Shown: positions 11,896 to 24,127 of the stretch, one piece after another
Layout: each line of letters starts with the position of its first letter
How positions within the stretch are numbered: the stretch's first letter is position 1
NCBI GenBank assembly: GCA_026826555.1
Contig: JAKSZT010053883.1
Span: forward strand, 27,953,763 to 28,017,762
Source of the DNA: Tolypeutes matacus
Lineage: Eukaryota; Chordata; Mammalia; Cingulata; Chlamyphoridae
Direction: 5' to 3'
DNA: 64,000 nucleotides
Notes under the pieces: model-generated
Databases searched by the model: none
Told to the model about the DNA's origin: nothing
Seen by the model: the letters and a program-made list of their open reading frames with translations, nothing else
Translations under genes and position numbers: made by a program

Positions 11896-13154
11896 ACACT
11901 TTGGAAACTTTATGTGTAAAGTGCACACAAGCACACGCATGTGTACACAGTTTCATGAAACCCATCCCCAATTCTTGTTGAGTGGTATTTGCAGGGCAGA
12001 GTCCAAAGGCTGGTCTGGCAGTGTATACTGTGCGTTATCTGGTTCCTTATCTACAGAATTGGACTTGCAGGGCTATGGAGGCCACACCTCCCTCCCTGTA
12101 AGAGGGCATCTCCACACTCTCCCTCTTGAAATCAATTCCACAGCTTTAAAGCCCGGATGAGGGCTCTGCCAGACAGTAATATAGGGCAGAGACTCTGCTC
12201 AGGCTTGAGAGAGGGATCAATAGTCCAAACGTCAATATTCAAGGAGCCTAGTGAATTTTGATCTGGACTGGGGGTAACATCCAAAAGTTTGCAGGCTCAG
12301 GCAGCCCTGGTTGTCCCAGGCTATGCTTCTGGATCACTTGTATCATCCTGAAAGTGTACTATATTGCCCTGTGGGACTCAGACAGTGGCTAAAACAAGGA
12401 GAGCAAAGCCAGCCTGAGGAGAGGTGTGGTGGGATCTTAGGGGATGGTAGACAAGGCCCCAGCTAACAAAACCACAATGATTCAGGGGTTAGGAGGTCTG
12501 GAGGAAAACCAAAGGCTGGGTCAGAAACTTATAAGTAGGGCAGGGCACACACACAGGGACAGGGAGGCTGTGGTTTGGGGCCTTTGGGACTTACCTTGAG
12601 CCTATGCAGCAAGCATGCCTCCCTCTCTCAAGCTGACATCCATGAGTCCTGGACTTGGACAGGGCTGAGGCTGCATTGGAAGGTTCTTCCCTGCAGAGAA
12701 GGGAATTGGCAGCCAGGAGCTCATCTCAAAAGAGCTGACCTGTCTTTACCAGAAGTCCCAAGACATTGCTCAGGCACTGCTGCTCCTCTGAGCCAGAGAG
12801 TTGGGAAAAGATATGGAAGCCCTTGGGTCAAGAGGACTTATAGAACAGAGCCTGTCTCTACTCAATAAAGCAAGTGGCCAAAAACAGAGAAAATCAGACT
12901 CAGCCCAAAGGACTTGTCATCTTCCTTCCCGACAACTGGCAGGCAAATCTGGGGACAGTGGGTGGGTTATCCATGGGGACCTTTAGCCTGGACATGTTAG
13001 ATTGAGGGGTGCAATGGGGAAGTGTGAAATACCAAGCTTGCCTGGGAGGGCTTAGCCCCAAGGGTCACCCAGTGATGTAGCCCCTGCATGTGGCACGGTC
13101 ATGTGCCTCACTAATCACAGCTTCCAACATCATGCTGTGGAGACAGTAGAATGG
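11896..13154. other. Unassigned single-copy-like DNA
   Basis: No recognisable repeat or gene. Short frames (for example 12575-12868) have no domain features and no conserved codon pattern that I can judge by eye. Confidence 0.45.
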
Positions 13155-13310
13155 CGTGGAAAGAGGAAAGGATTTGGGCACTAATTGGGCCTGGGTTTGA
13201 ACCCTACCTCTGCCACTTAGTAGCTGTGTGACTTTGAGCAAGTGACAATTTTTCTGGGCTTCAGTTTTTAAATCTGTAAAATAGAGAAGAACTATACTAA
13301 CTCTGACAAG
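13155..13310 (+). repeat. MIR SINE
   Basis: Contains 'gcctgggtttgaaccctac', 'agctgtgtgactttgagcaa' and 'cttcagtttttaaatctgta', the 5' half and core of a MIR. Confidence 0.85.
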
Positions 13311-13414
13311 GATCCCAATTGGAGTCAACATGGAATTCAGTTCTATGTGGAGTAATAAAAACTACTTGGTATAAAAACTGGTTGGCATAGAACTAATTAG
13401 GCATTTTATACATC

Positions 13415-13500
13415 CATCTACCTCTCCATCCATCCAACCAACCAATCAACCATTCAACATGTGCTTATTGAATGCCTACCATCAGCTAGTTAGTAAAAAC
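13415..13500 (-). repeat. L2-like 3' end with CATC/CAAC simple repeat
   Basis: A run of CATC, CCAA and CAAC units is followed by 'tgtgcttattgaatgcctacc', the reversed L2 3' end motif. It is short and weakly resolved. Confidence 0.5.
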
Positions 13501-14189
13501 TCTCTTGAGGGAAGGAGAGAAAGACATAAAGGACTTGACCCAGTCAAAGAGTCTTGGGTGGAGTGTGGAAGAAAGAGTGAGAGGAAAAAGAAGGGGAGGG
13601 AGGGGCGGTGTGCTTCTTGAGTACGGCATGGTTTCTGTCGCTTGTACTTGTCTTCTGTCCCATTGGACACGTGTCCACTGGTAAGGGTGTGTGTGATGGG
13701 GGCGGGGCATTGGTGGAGCCATTTCAGTAACTGCATCACACATTCAGACACAAACAGAGCTGCTTTAGGGCTCCATTAAACAGCATGTAGCATAGAGCAG
13801 AGGGAGGAGAGAGGCATCTCCCCTGAATTTGCCACCCCCCAGACGGGCACACTGGCGGCTCCACTGCAGTGGCAGACAGCATAGTGCCTGGCAGTTCAGG
13901 GGTAGGGACCTGGGTGCTGGTGAAAAAGCAACAGTAAAGACCATGGAGCCTGGCAGAGCAGTGGGGAGGGACAGATAGTGTGGCACTTGGGGAACCCAAC
14001 TCTTAGCCCATATGAAATGTTGGTAGGAGGAGAGAGGTGATGCCCACTATTTGAGAGCAACAAATCTGTGAAATTTGAGCATTAGGCATGTGATCCCATT
14101 TGTACGTAGAAGTGGGCAAAGTCTGGGAAGCTCTCAGTCATACTGCTTTGCAAAGTTATCATCCAGATATGTGTACCTTGCAGCGTTAC

Positions 14190-14305
14190 TGTGCAGGCAC
14201 ATGATGATACATTTAAAGGGCTTGGTACCTAGTAGACCCTCAAAATGGGAGTTGTAATAGCAGTGACTATGATTATTTTTACTGCTATTACGATAACTAT
14301 TATTG
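14190..14305 (+). repeat. MIR SINE 3' tail
   Basis: Reads 'tttaaagggcttggtaccta', 'gtagaccctcaaaatggga' and then an AT-rich 'actattattg' tail, typical of a MIR 3' end. Confidence 0.55.
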
Positions 14306-15424
14306 CACAGATCTGGGCAGTAGTGTCTGTGGCAACCAGTCCTGGCTGGCTGAGCAAAAGATATGCTGGAAGGAAGAGGGAGAAACCTAAAGTGCAGTTT
14401 TCTAAGTTTGCATCAGTTTCAAACTTTTCCGGCTCAGTGCTCTAAAATGAGTAGCGGTGGGCTGGCCTGCTGACAGCTGCCTGTGGCTCAGGCATGCCAG
14501 GCTGAGAGCTGGCAGGAACGTGGCACAAGAAAAGGAGGGAGACAGTGGATGAGCCACATGCACACAGGGCCCCAGCTGGGTGGAAACAGCCCTGTCTTCA
14601 CCGGTCCACATTCTCAGTCACCTCCAACCTTATCCTACTTTCCAATTTTTAGTACCTTCTAGTACCTTTTCTACTCCTTGCCTTTAGATAAGACTACTCT
14701 AAGATCCATCCACCCACCTACTCAGGGTTAACTACAGTTTCACCATCTATTCCAGTTGGAAAACTAAGTGAAGACAGTCTATGTTTGGGCCCTTTAGGAG
14801 TTTCATGCACCTGTGCCTGGGGTTCAAGGTTAACACACAATGTCTTTGTGTGAGGCAGTCAAATGTCTCTACCGTGAGGCTGACAGAAAGTACCTGGAGA
14901 GAGAATTAAGCAAGAGCAGAGAGAGAGGGACAGGCACAGGGGAAAGAACCAAGGTGGAAGGTGGCCTGCACAGGGCCATAACCTCTGCTCAGACTCAGGT
15001 TGTCTTGGTAACAAGAGAATCCTGCTGGCTCCTGCAGAAGGAGCAAGGAGAGGAGCTCTTCTGTTTATATGCAGCAAACTTTCTACGGGAGGGAAAAGGG
15101 TAGAAGGCAGCTTGACTATCTGTGCTACTCACACCTTCATTCAACTTCTCATCAGTCCTGGGCAAGACACAGAGATGCTTGTGACTCATCCCTACCCTCA
15201 GACAAAGGATGGTCATCGACTACCAATCCCCAAGTGTCTTTGGTGGTACTCAGGCAGGCTCCTCTCTGGCTATCAGTCCTCAATTTCAAAATGTGGGGCG
15301 GATACAAATCTGACTCACATTGGCATGGAGGAGGGCAGGGGCAGTCTTGGTTCTGATAATACTAGCTAATTCTACAGAATCCGATTATTTCGTTCACGTG
15401 TTCATGACACTTAATTTTCTAAAT
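14306..15424. other. Unassigned single-copy-like DNA
   Basis: No repeat or gene identified. Several overlapping short open frames on both strands (for example 14840-15103) show no domain and are likely chance. Confidence 0.45.
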
Positions 15425-16565
15425 ACAGAGTTAATTCTTGGTTAGTTCAGAAAATTTGGACAGCACACAGAAAATCACAAAGAAGCTGAATATCTGTAAG
15501 CTGCCATCAAGAGATAAGTAAAGTTAATATTTGGAAAATAATTGTGCTTCCAATCTTTTTGTTTCTAAGTGTACACACACACACACACATTCATGGTGTT
15601 ATCCATATTGTTTTGTATTTCATAGCCTGCTTTTTTCACTTAGCAATATGTTAAAAATATTTTTTCTTAGGTCAGTAAATATTCTTCTATAACTTCATTT
15701 TAATGGTTCCACAGTATCCCATATTCTGGATATTTCATAATTTGTTTAACAATTACCTTTGGTTGGATATGCAGATTGTTTCCAGTTTTTCACTAAGATA
15801 TATAATGCTTTATTGAATAGCCTTATATAAATAGTTACAATATATTTGCTTTTATCATTAAGATAAATTCCTAGAAGTTGCTGAGTCAAAGTTATGCATG
15901 CACATTTTTTAATACTTTTTATAGATATTGCCAAACTGCCCTCTAAAAAGGTTGTACCAATTTCTACTCCTTCCAGCAGTATATGAGAAAGCCCAATTCC
16001 CCACACTCATTGTTGATTTAATTTGCATATCTTTTGTTTCCAGTGAAGCTGAATGTTTTCTCATATGTTTATTGTCTATTTGTAATTTTTCTTTAGTGAA
16101 TTGCCTATTTATGCCAATTGCCCATTTTTATGGGGTGCTTATCTTTTCCTTTTCGACTTCAGAGAATTCTTCATGTACATCAACCTTTTGTCTATAATAT
16201 ATGTTTATTATATTTTCCCCAGTGTGTCATTTGCCTTTTAATTTCACTTGTGGTGTTTTTTTGACCCAGTGAAGATTTTATTTTTAAGTAATCAAATTCA
16301 TCAATCTTTTCCTTTATTGTTTTTTCTTGGAAATGCTTGAATGCTTAGCAATGCTTAGAAAGCCCTACCCACCCAAGTTTATATAAACATTCTCCTGGAA
16401 TATTCCTCTAATTCTTTTAGGGTTTCAATTCTTTTACATTTAATTCTTTAACCTTCTGAAATTTATTTTATTGTATGTCATACAGTCATGCCATAATGGT
16501 TTTAACTTGAATTTTTTCCCCAAATAGTTAAACTCTCCAGACATTCTTTCATCCTCGCTTCCTTT
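15425..16565 (-). repeat. Old L1M (L1ME-type) ORF2 / 3' UTR fragment, antisense
   Basis: Read on the minus strand, this carries the ORF2 C-terminal end and 3' region of an ancient L1. Plus-strand landmarks are 'gttccacagtatcccatat', 'ggatatgcagattgtttcc', 'agaagttgctgagtcaaag', 'gccaaactgccctct', 'tttctactccttccagcag' and 'tcctttattgttttttctt'. About 1.1 kb long and heavily decayed. An AC dinucleotide run sits inside it at about 15576-15592. The short frame at 15928-16197 is noise inside this repeat. Confidence 0.85.
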
Positions 16566-16789
16566 ATTTGAGGCAGATCTGTGCAATTTAAACAATATTT
16601 GACAGTTCTAGAGGTAGCCATGAGTTCTCTGAATGGGAAGGTAAACTGGGTCCTGGATGTCCCTCATTATTTATCTAAGAATATTTACTAAATGCCTACA
16701 ATGTGCACTCTGGGAGGTGCTAGGAAGGAGGGGGGATAAGAGAGCATTTCTGCTCAGCACTTTCCAATGTCTATATCAGATGTGTAGCG

Positions 16790-17255
16790 GATGCTGATGT
16801 GTGCCCCCCAGAATTGCCCTGAAGGGCTGAGGCCTTCACTCCCCCAGGGGTCAAGAATGTTGGTTGTTGACTGCTCACAACCGATGTCTTCCCTGGGAAT
16901 TGCCCTCCTTCCTTCAAAGGGAGCTGCCTTGCCCAGGGTTATGTGCCCTCCATTGGGGCAGCCCACATCTCATAGCTGATCTATGAGTGAGGTCAAAGTC
17001 CCAGCCCATTTGCCTTAATTTGGGACAACTCTGAAGGACCACGCAGCTCCAGAGCTCCCTGTGGGATCTGCTGAGCTTCAGTTGCAACTACTATATTGCA
17101 GCTCAACCTCTCCCTTTCCCCAGTCCTGTTGCCCTCATTCATTCCCAGTCAATGCTCCTGAGAGCATCCCAGGCCTGCCCCTGAGCAATAGAATTCCTGC
17201 ATGCAAATCTCCATCTGTTTCCTGGGAACCCTACCTGAGACAAGGTGTAAGGCTC
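16790..17255 (+). repeat. Ancient LTR-like repeat, family not assigned
   Basis: The 3' part has 'gctgagcttcagttgcaac', 'ctatattgcagctcaacc', 'tcctgcatgcaaatctcc' and 'cctgggaaccctacctgaga'. This layout recurs in a eutherian LTR family that I recognise but cannot name. No retroviral coding sequence is adjacent. Confidence 0.45.
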
Positions 17256-17869
17256 TGGCTTCTGTTTGGCTGAAGATGAGGGATGGATGCAAGGATGACT
17301 CCAGGGCTACAGCAGGCTGGCTCAACCCAGCAGGCTACTTCTTAAGAACTCTATGCCTGAGACACTGTACATCTCTTAAGTTACATTATGGACGCTGAAT
17401 AGGAGAAAGACCTTTTAGTACCAGACTTATAACTTTTAGTTTTTAGCAACAGAATTATGGTTTCCAAAGCACTCTCCTAGACAAAGCTGTACCAATTAGG
17501 CCCCCACACTCAAGGATAAGATGCTAATAAAGGCCACAATTTAATTGGGTTGTTCTCATCCACTCCCACCTGGCAGTGTTTCATTTTCCTGATCTGAACA
17601 AAACTGGGCCCTTGTACTTTAGGCTTTAAACATACCTAGGTTGTTCTCTTAAGAATAGTCACATGATTGCTTCCATTTCTTGGCTGATGCTGACACACGT
17701 GTGTGTGTGAATGCTTGTGAAGCAGGCGTGCATGTTTACGTAAGGCAGAAAGCTCAACACTGATGGGTAGGTCCCTTTACAGATCAATCACCACAAAGGA
17801 GGCAGAAGCATCACAGCTCCTCCTTGGATGTTTATATCTAATCAAGCATTTTGCTTTTTCAGTTTTGGC

Positions 17870-18180
17870 TGCAGCAAACACAACTCAACAGCCTCAGACA
17901 ATAAGATTTATTATCTCATATTACAGCTAGTGCAGAGATAGGGCAGCGCTGGGGTTGATTAATTCAGTGGCTCATCACTGTCATCAAGGACCCAGACTCT
18001 TTTTACATTTTCTCTCTGCCATCCTGAATGTCTTGGCTTTGCCTTAAGTCTGGTTCTCCCCATAGCTGAGCCATTCCAGGCATCATCTTTAGACCTGTTG
18101 ATATAGAGAAAAATGCAGTATTTTCTCCCTGTCTTTCTTGTTGAGAAAAAGAAGTCGAGGGGGAATGGATATTGTGTAGG
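17870..18180 (+). repeat. Medium-reiterated eutherian repeat, family not assigned
   Basis: Blocks 'cagacaataagatttattat', 'attcagtggctcatcactg' and 'tcatcaaggacccagactct' recur in an old eutherian repeat family. A possibly related element is at 49385-49800. Boundaries and class (DNA transposon or LTR) are uncertain. Confidence 0.45.
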
Positions 18181-19399
18181 CAACCTCCCTATCTGCTTTA
18201 TAAGCTCACCTGGGCAAAAGAGAAGTAAGAATGTTTTGCTTCTAAAGGACAGGTCTGGGTGTGGTTTCTGTAGGAGGTAGTGCAGGGGACCCTGGCAGAG
18301 CAAGATGGAAAGATTAGAAGGAGAGGAAAGCCTCACACTTTACAGGTGTGGGGGTCCTGAATGGTCCCTATACCCAGCAGAGCAGAAATGTGGTTACAAC
18401 ACTCTCCCTGCTATTCTGACCCTCATGAGCCAGGATTCAAGTCCCAATCTGTTTGACACCAAACCTTAAGCTCATTCCATTCTGCTTCCATTCTTGAAGG
18501 ACCTCCTAGAGTTGAGGAGACTTAGAGGAATCCCAGGAGGAACAGCTGGCAGGGGGAAGGTAAAGAGAGCCCTGAACAGAAGGGGCCTCTGTGAGCTGCC
18601 CACAGATCTTCTTCTAAGTCCTCAAGACTATCACAAACAACCCCTATCCTTTGGACAAATCTTTACATAATCTTTAGACTGTAAAGGTGAGAGCAGACAT
18701 TGGTAGGGATAAAAGGCACCCAAAAGAGGAGAAGACCACTACAATCAAACACATATATTATACAATAGTATAATAAATACTATATTTATTATAGTAATTA
18801 TTATAGTAATAAATATATGCTTGGGCCTGCCTCTTGGCCCAGACAAATAACATGCCAACATATTTCAAAATAATTGCAAAGGAGATTGCCCAACATGGTG
18901 ATCTTTGAGGACTCAAGCAAGTCTGGTAGTGGCTGGAAATCTGGGAATAGGCAAATGTCATTAGGACATTCAAAGTCTAGGTGGGTACTGGTTCTTTATA
19001 CCATTGTTTCCACCCCGTAAAGTATATCCAGTGTCATAGGGGCTGGATGGTGAGTGTCCAGACAAAGTTGTAAGACTCTACCAGGCTACACGGGTACAGT
19101 TTGAACAAATCATGTCAGACTGACCTTATTTCCTTCTTTGTCAGGATCGCCCAAGTATGAGAGCAGGGATATGTGGTAGACACAGGTCAGTCCAAGCCTG
19201 ACCTAGCTCTGCCCAGCTACATAAAACTGAAAATCTCAAGTCCTCCGACCCAATCTTGCTCAGTCTTGGCAGTAAATGAAGTGATGCAAGAGCCTCTGTC
19301 TGGCTCACCCATTTTGCCTCCTGCTCAGATATTCCTGCACCATTCACAGAGGACCAAAACAAGACAGTGAAGCTTCTAGCCCAGCAGTCCTTCATTTAC
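18181..19399. other. Unassigned DNA with an AT-rich patch
   Basis: No gene or clear repeat. About 18765-18820 is a low-complexity AT-rich patch in which a TATAGTAAT unit recurs. The open frame at 17959-18336 (minus) spans the adjacent repeat and this stretch and has no domain character. Confidence 0.4.
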
Positions 19400-19560
19400 C
19401 TATTCAGTTCACCATCCATCCATCTATCTGATGAACATTTATGAGTGCTTACTATGTGGCAGGAATGATGTGAAATACTGAGGATACAATGGGAATAAAA
19501 CCAAGTCCCTAGCCTACATAGCACTTACTATCCGGTGGGACAGCAAAGGAGGGTCACTGA
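19400..19560 (-). repeat. L2 LINE 3' end, antisense
   Basis: Reversed L2 landmarks: 'atgaacatttatgagtgctt', 'actatgtggcaggaatgatg', 'gaggatacaatgggaataaa' and 'cctagcctacatagcactta'. Confidence 0.75.
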
Positions 19561-19599
19561 GTCCACTCTCCTACATTTGGACTAGAAGACTTTTTAAAA

Positions 19600-19760
19600 A
19601 ACTTTAATGTGCATAAAAGCCCCTAGATTTCTTGCTAAAGTGCAGATTCTAATTAAACAGATCTGCATCTGCCACAGACCTGAGATCCTGCCTATCTGAT
19701 AAACTTCCAGGAGCAGTTAATGCTGCTCATTCTTGGTCACACTTTGAGTAGCAAGAGGTC
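19600..19760 (+). mobile_element. MER5A-like hAT nonautonomous DNA transposon
   Basis: The order 'tttaatgtgcataaaagccc', 'gctaaagtgcagattctaa', 'agatctgcatctgcc', 'agatcctgcctatctgataa' and 'tcacactttgagtagcaag' matches the MER5A consensus, a short nonautonomous hAT-Charlie relative. The terminal inverted repeats are degraded. Confidence 0.75.
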
Positions 19761-20062
19761 AGAACACCTCATGTGGCAGGGGTATGATGCTCTTTCTTAA
19801 GAAGGCAAACCCAGCCATCTTGCCAACAGTCTGTATCAGATGTCTGCTTGTGAGCTCTACTCTCCTATGTGTCTAGAAATTCTTTCTATCACTGACCTCA
19901 GTGGTGAAATAACTTCATTTCAGCTGACTTAGTGCTGATTTCCTGTGGGCTCTTTTGCACATGAGTAAAATCTCTGGGATCTAAAGACATTGAAGGAAAA
20001 GATGATCCAGAAAAAACATTCAACCAATTCCCATCTCTCTTCCCCTTCTGAAACAGTCCATC

Positions 20063-20355
20063 ATTAGCATGTCATCATCATCACCATCATCAGTTATGAT
20101 CACACTTATATAACACCTAGTGCAAAACAAGCACTGTTTTTGGCATGATACTATAGGTATTAACACATTTAAATCTCAAACAAGTCTATGAGCTGGGTCC
20201 TGTTAGTAAACCCATTTTGTTGACCAGGGAATCTAGGCACAGGGAGATAAATTAACTTGCCCAAGTTCACACAGCTAGTAAGTGGTAGAGCCAGAATTAG
20301 AATCCAGGCTTCTTGGTTCCAGAGCCCATGTGCACGACTGTTACACTCTACATTA
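20063..20355 (-). repeat. MIR SINE, antisense, nearly full length
   Basis: Reversed MIR blocks in order: 'tatataacacctagtgcaaa', 'tctcaaacaagtctatgagc', 'aacttgcccaagttcacac', 'agctagtaagtggtagagcc' and 'aatccaggcttcttggttcc'. Confidence 0.92.
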
Positions 20356-21479
20356 TATCAGAAACACTAAAGACTTTGCATTCTTCCATTGTGAATACCA
20401 ATGGAAAGCACCAAAGTCAAATGGGAGAGGACTTCTGAGGCCTCTGCCAGGTCTCCGCTATTGGGCAGCTTGGGAGGAGGAGGAGGAAGAAGAGGAAAGG
20501 CAGAGAAAAGAAGAGTTAGGATGCCTTGACTGGGTGGCTTTGAAATCTTGGTGAGATGAGATTTGCCTGTTAAATTGCCTGTAACTTGTGGGTGGATTCA
20601 GGAAGCTAAGAGGAGGGCAAGGTGTGGAGGTGCATTATGGCTGCTTTTACATAAAGAACAGGCACAAAAGGAGACAATTTCCCGGGTTCCCGCTGCAGAA
20701 GCTGAAAAGTGATATGGTCTATTCATGCAAGGCCATGGGCACCCAGTGGACCCGAGACCAATCGGGGATTTCCCTTCTTCAGTGAATGTGGGAAACTCTC
20801 TGTGGGTGCGCTATGGGCTGGTCTGATGGAAGAGGCTCCCCAGTGAAGTCAGCCACAGCATCACTTTGTTCTCCACTTTTCCTCTCCCTCCCGAACTGTT
20901 TCTCAGTATGAGAGTGATGCCCTGAAGGCAGAGGGGGGGACAGGATATGAAAATCCCATGAAAAATGCAGTGAATTCATTTTCTATGTATTAAAGAGCCT
21001 GCTTGTTTACATTATTATTGTCCCCAAACAATTTCATAAGCTTAAACTGACTTTTAAATTTAGCCTGAGGTTTCCCAAACCAACTTTGATCTATTGAAAT
21101 AATTGACAATTACATGGAAACAAACTTCATGGTAAATGCGATAGCCCTAGCTGAAGCCCCAGGAAGATCAACTGATTAAAGACCCATTAGATTATCCAGG
21201 TCTCTGAGGCTGGTGCCAGGTTTCAGGTTGTGTTGCTGCTTTGCCTGATTTGGAGTGAGCACAGCACAAACCCCCAGGCCCCTCTGACAGAGAGTCCAGC
21301 TCTTGTTAACTCTGTAGGTCAGACCCACAACAGAAAGGAAAGTAATTTCAAGGACAAAAGAGCCATGATTTCACCCTTTTCTTCTGATATTCCATGTCAC
21401 ACAGAGCTTGTGATTTCCTATCTCTGAAACGCTCTTTTCTACTTCTACAAAATGGGAGAAAAGATTGAAAAAATTTGGT
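20356..21479. other. Unassigned single-copy-like DNA
   Basis: No gene or clear repeat. A purine-rich GAGGAGGAAGAAGAGG patch sits near 20470-20515. Confidence 0.45.
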
Positions 21480-21635
21480 GAAGTGAAAAGAGCCTTGAAC
21501 TGTCAAGAGACCCAAGCCCTCTTACTGAAGCCATTCCAAGTTGTTTGAACTTGAGGCCCCAATGTCTTTTTTCAGTGCCCTAGTGTCCTAATCTGTAAAC
21601 AAGGTGTTTGGGCTAGAGGGTCTCCAAGAAACATT
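21480..21635 (+). repeat. MIR SINE fragment
   Basis: Contains 'aaaagagccttgaactgtca', 'tgtcctaatctgtaaacaag' and 'tttgggctagagggtctcca', a diverged sense MIR. Confidence 0.55.
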
Positions 21636-21734
21636 CACCTTCAGTGCGTTAGTGAGTATATCCGGGAGCAGGAACTGAGGATGGGGGTGGCAGGAGACAG
21701 GGCTGGAAAGTGGTGAGAGGTCTAATGGAGATGG

Positions 21735-22200
21735 GTTTTGGGCCTGGTAGGATGTGGACTGGTGCAGCCACACTGGAGAGCAAACTAGTTGGGCTTTGTC
21801 AGACTAAGGAAACATATGCTCTATGATCCAGCAATTACCCAGAAAAATTCTTACTCAAGGTAAGGGCATGTGGACAAGAATATACATGGTAGCACAGATT
21901 GTGAGAGCAGCAAGTCAGAAATAATGTAGGCATCCTCACCTGTGGATGATTATGGAGGGTAGAAGCAAGGAAACTAGATGTTTGCCCAGCAATGTATATG
22001 AAAGTTAACATAGCACTAAGTCAAAAACTAAGAAACATGACAAGGTCTTTTGCATAGCATCGCTTAAGTAGATTAAAACAATCCTTAATTTCCAAGGATA
22101 CATAAAAATTCAAGGATACACATTAAACACTTTTGTGAGTTTGCTTACAGTAGGGGGAGGAAAAGGGAGAAAGGGGAATACATCTAAATAAATTAAATCC
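21735..22200 (+). repeat. Old L1M ORF2 / 3' fragment
   Basis: Sense-strand remnants of the L1 ORF2 end: 'tggactggtgcagccacact', 'ctctatgatccagcaattac', 'gtgagagcagcaagtcagaa' and 'gtataagttaacatagc'-like sequence. Strongly diverged; 3' boundary approximate. Confidence 0.55.
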
Positions 22201-22699
22201 TAAGGAGTCTTGTATGGATCCTGACATTAGAAGAGCACAGAAAAAGGAATATGATTAACTTGACCCTTTGTACCTGAGATTCAAAAAAGACCCCAAACAA
22301 AACAAAACAAAACAAAAATTCCTCATTAACAACAAAAAGGATTCCTGGGTTTACTGTGTAGGTGAAAGGGAACAAAAAGTCTTTTTGTTGTTGTTGTTTA
22401 TGTTTGTTTCTTAAAGCAGGAGAATGAAAACATTTTATTCATGTTTTAGAAATATTACTCGGGTGGCCGTGGAACACTTTACAGAGTGTTTCAGGATAGC
22501 ATTTTCTACCTAGAGGAAACGAGATCTTCAGTCACTTTGCTCCAGAGGGAATAGTTGAGCATCACAGGACCTCCATAAAGATTCTAGAAATCTATGAAGA
22601 AGGCATTGTTGATCCACAGAAAATTAGTGGTTTCCTGGAAGACCCCTGCCTTTCTACCCTCAAAGGCAGAAGAAAGGAGGGTGGGGCAGGAGCACAAGT

Positions 22700-22825
22700 G
22701 CTATAAGCATCCTGTCCCAGTGCCTACGATTCACCAGACACAACACCAGGATCTGGAGATATGGAGATGAATAGACCTAGCCCCTGGTGTCAAAGAATTT
22801 ATAGTGAAAGCTTGCTCCTAGTGAA
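22700..22825 (-). repeat. L2-like 3' end fragment, antisense
   Basis: Reads 'cagtgcctacgattcaccag', 'caccaggatctggagatatg' and 'gtcaaagaatttatagtg', fitting a reversed L2 end. Confidence 0.45.
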
Positions 22826-24127
22826 GGCACACTAAGGGGTGGGAAGCTGGAGGATCCATATTCACCTGCTTCCAGGGCTTTGGCTGCTGCTGCCTTGGGC
22901 ATGTTTGCAATTTATATCTTGCAAATCCATAACTTTACCAGTGCTCAGACCCCCCCCCCCCATTCCAGCCAAATACCTGAACCTTCCATACCTTCCAGGC
23001 TCCTGTCCTCTTTTCTCCTGTAGGCTGCTCAATCTCAACCAGACCAGGTCCCTTCCCAGGCTCTGCTCATTCCCAGTTCTACACAGTGGGCTATGTACCC
23101 CCATACTCCTGCTCTAGTCCTTTAGACCATAGATGCCTCACCAACTTCTCCTTGCCTTCCAAAATTCAAACTGTCCTTCAAGAAAAGAGGTATGGCATGG
23201 TGAGGGGGAGACTCTGGGATCAGGGACACTAGTGTGGAGGCTGCAGCGAAGTCTAGGGTAGATGGTAAATGCCTGAATGAAGCCTATGGCCAGGTGAGGT
23301 TTCAGGATGAGGAGGGGCAGGTAAACTTCTATGATCCAGCTCTTTGAGAAAGGGATAGACCTGAGATCTGGTGAGTCATCTAGTGGGTCAAGAAGGTGGT
23401 CTTTCTGGTGTAATGAGTAGTGTGAACCTGATCAGACTTAGGGGACACAGGTGGCACTGTTGGCAGAACTGGAGCAAACTTAAACTCCCCACTGCCCAGG
23501 CCCTTTGGGAGAACTCACTGGGGACAGCAGGGGCCAGAAGAGAGTTCCCCAGAGGTAGAGTTGGGGGGTTCCCACTAATAGGGTACCTGGAGCTGGGAAA
23601 CTGAGATGGGCACAGTATATAGGGTGGAGGCTGTGGTGTACTGGAGCCAGCTTAAACTGGTTCAGGGACCCAATTGTTAAATTTTTAGGAATTTTACAAG
23701 ACTTTGGTAGCTTGAAGTTGGCCATGATGGGAGTATTTACACTACAGAAATTGGTAAATGCTACTCATAAAAGTTGTCTTCCCCGCCCTCCCCCCCCCCC
23801 AAAAAAAAAGCTGGTTAACCAGCACACCACCAAGGGGTGGTAAGAAAGGTTGACCACAGATCCCCTCCCCGGAGGCCCAGAATCTATCACCCACATGTTC
23901 AGGCCTTTGGTGCTTCCATCCCAAGACCAGGGCCTGTGTGGAGAGAGGAAACAGACCCCAGGGGGAAGAAATGGCAAGAACAGTGAGAATCTGGCAATGG
24001 ACAAGGGTGAGCAGAACAAAGCTTTTTTTCTGATTGGAGGTGAAGCTGAAACAGCTAGCGTGGCACTTACCAGGCAGTCCCAAGCTTGAGAACTTAGTTG
24101 AATAGTTTTCATGGGTTAATTAAAAGA
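22826..24127. other. Unassigned DNA with two poly-C tracts
   Basis: No gene or clear repeat. Homopolymer C runs occur at 22950-22961 and about 23786-23800 (the latter followed by an A run). Open frames on the minus strand at 23742-24112 read through the C and A runs and have no domain. Confidence 0.45.

Noticed and set aside
22839..24112. Cluster of 80-115-codon frames on both strands
   Set aside because: They read through C and A homopolymers and show no domain or consistent strand.
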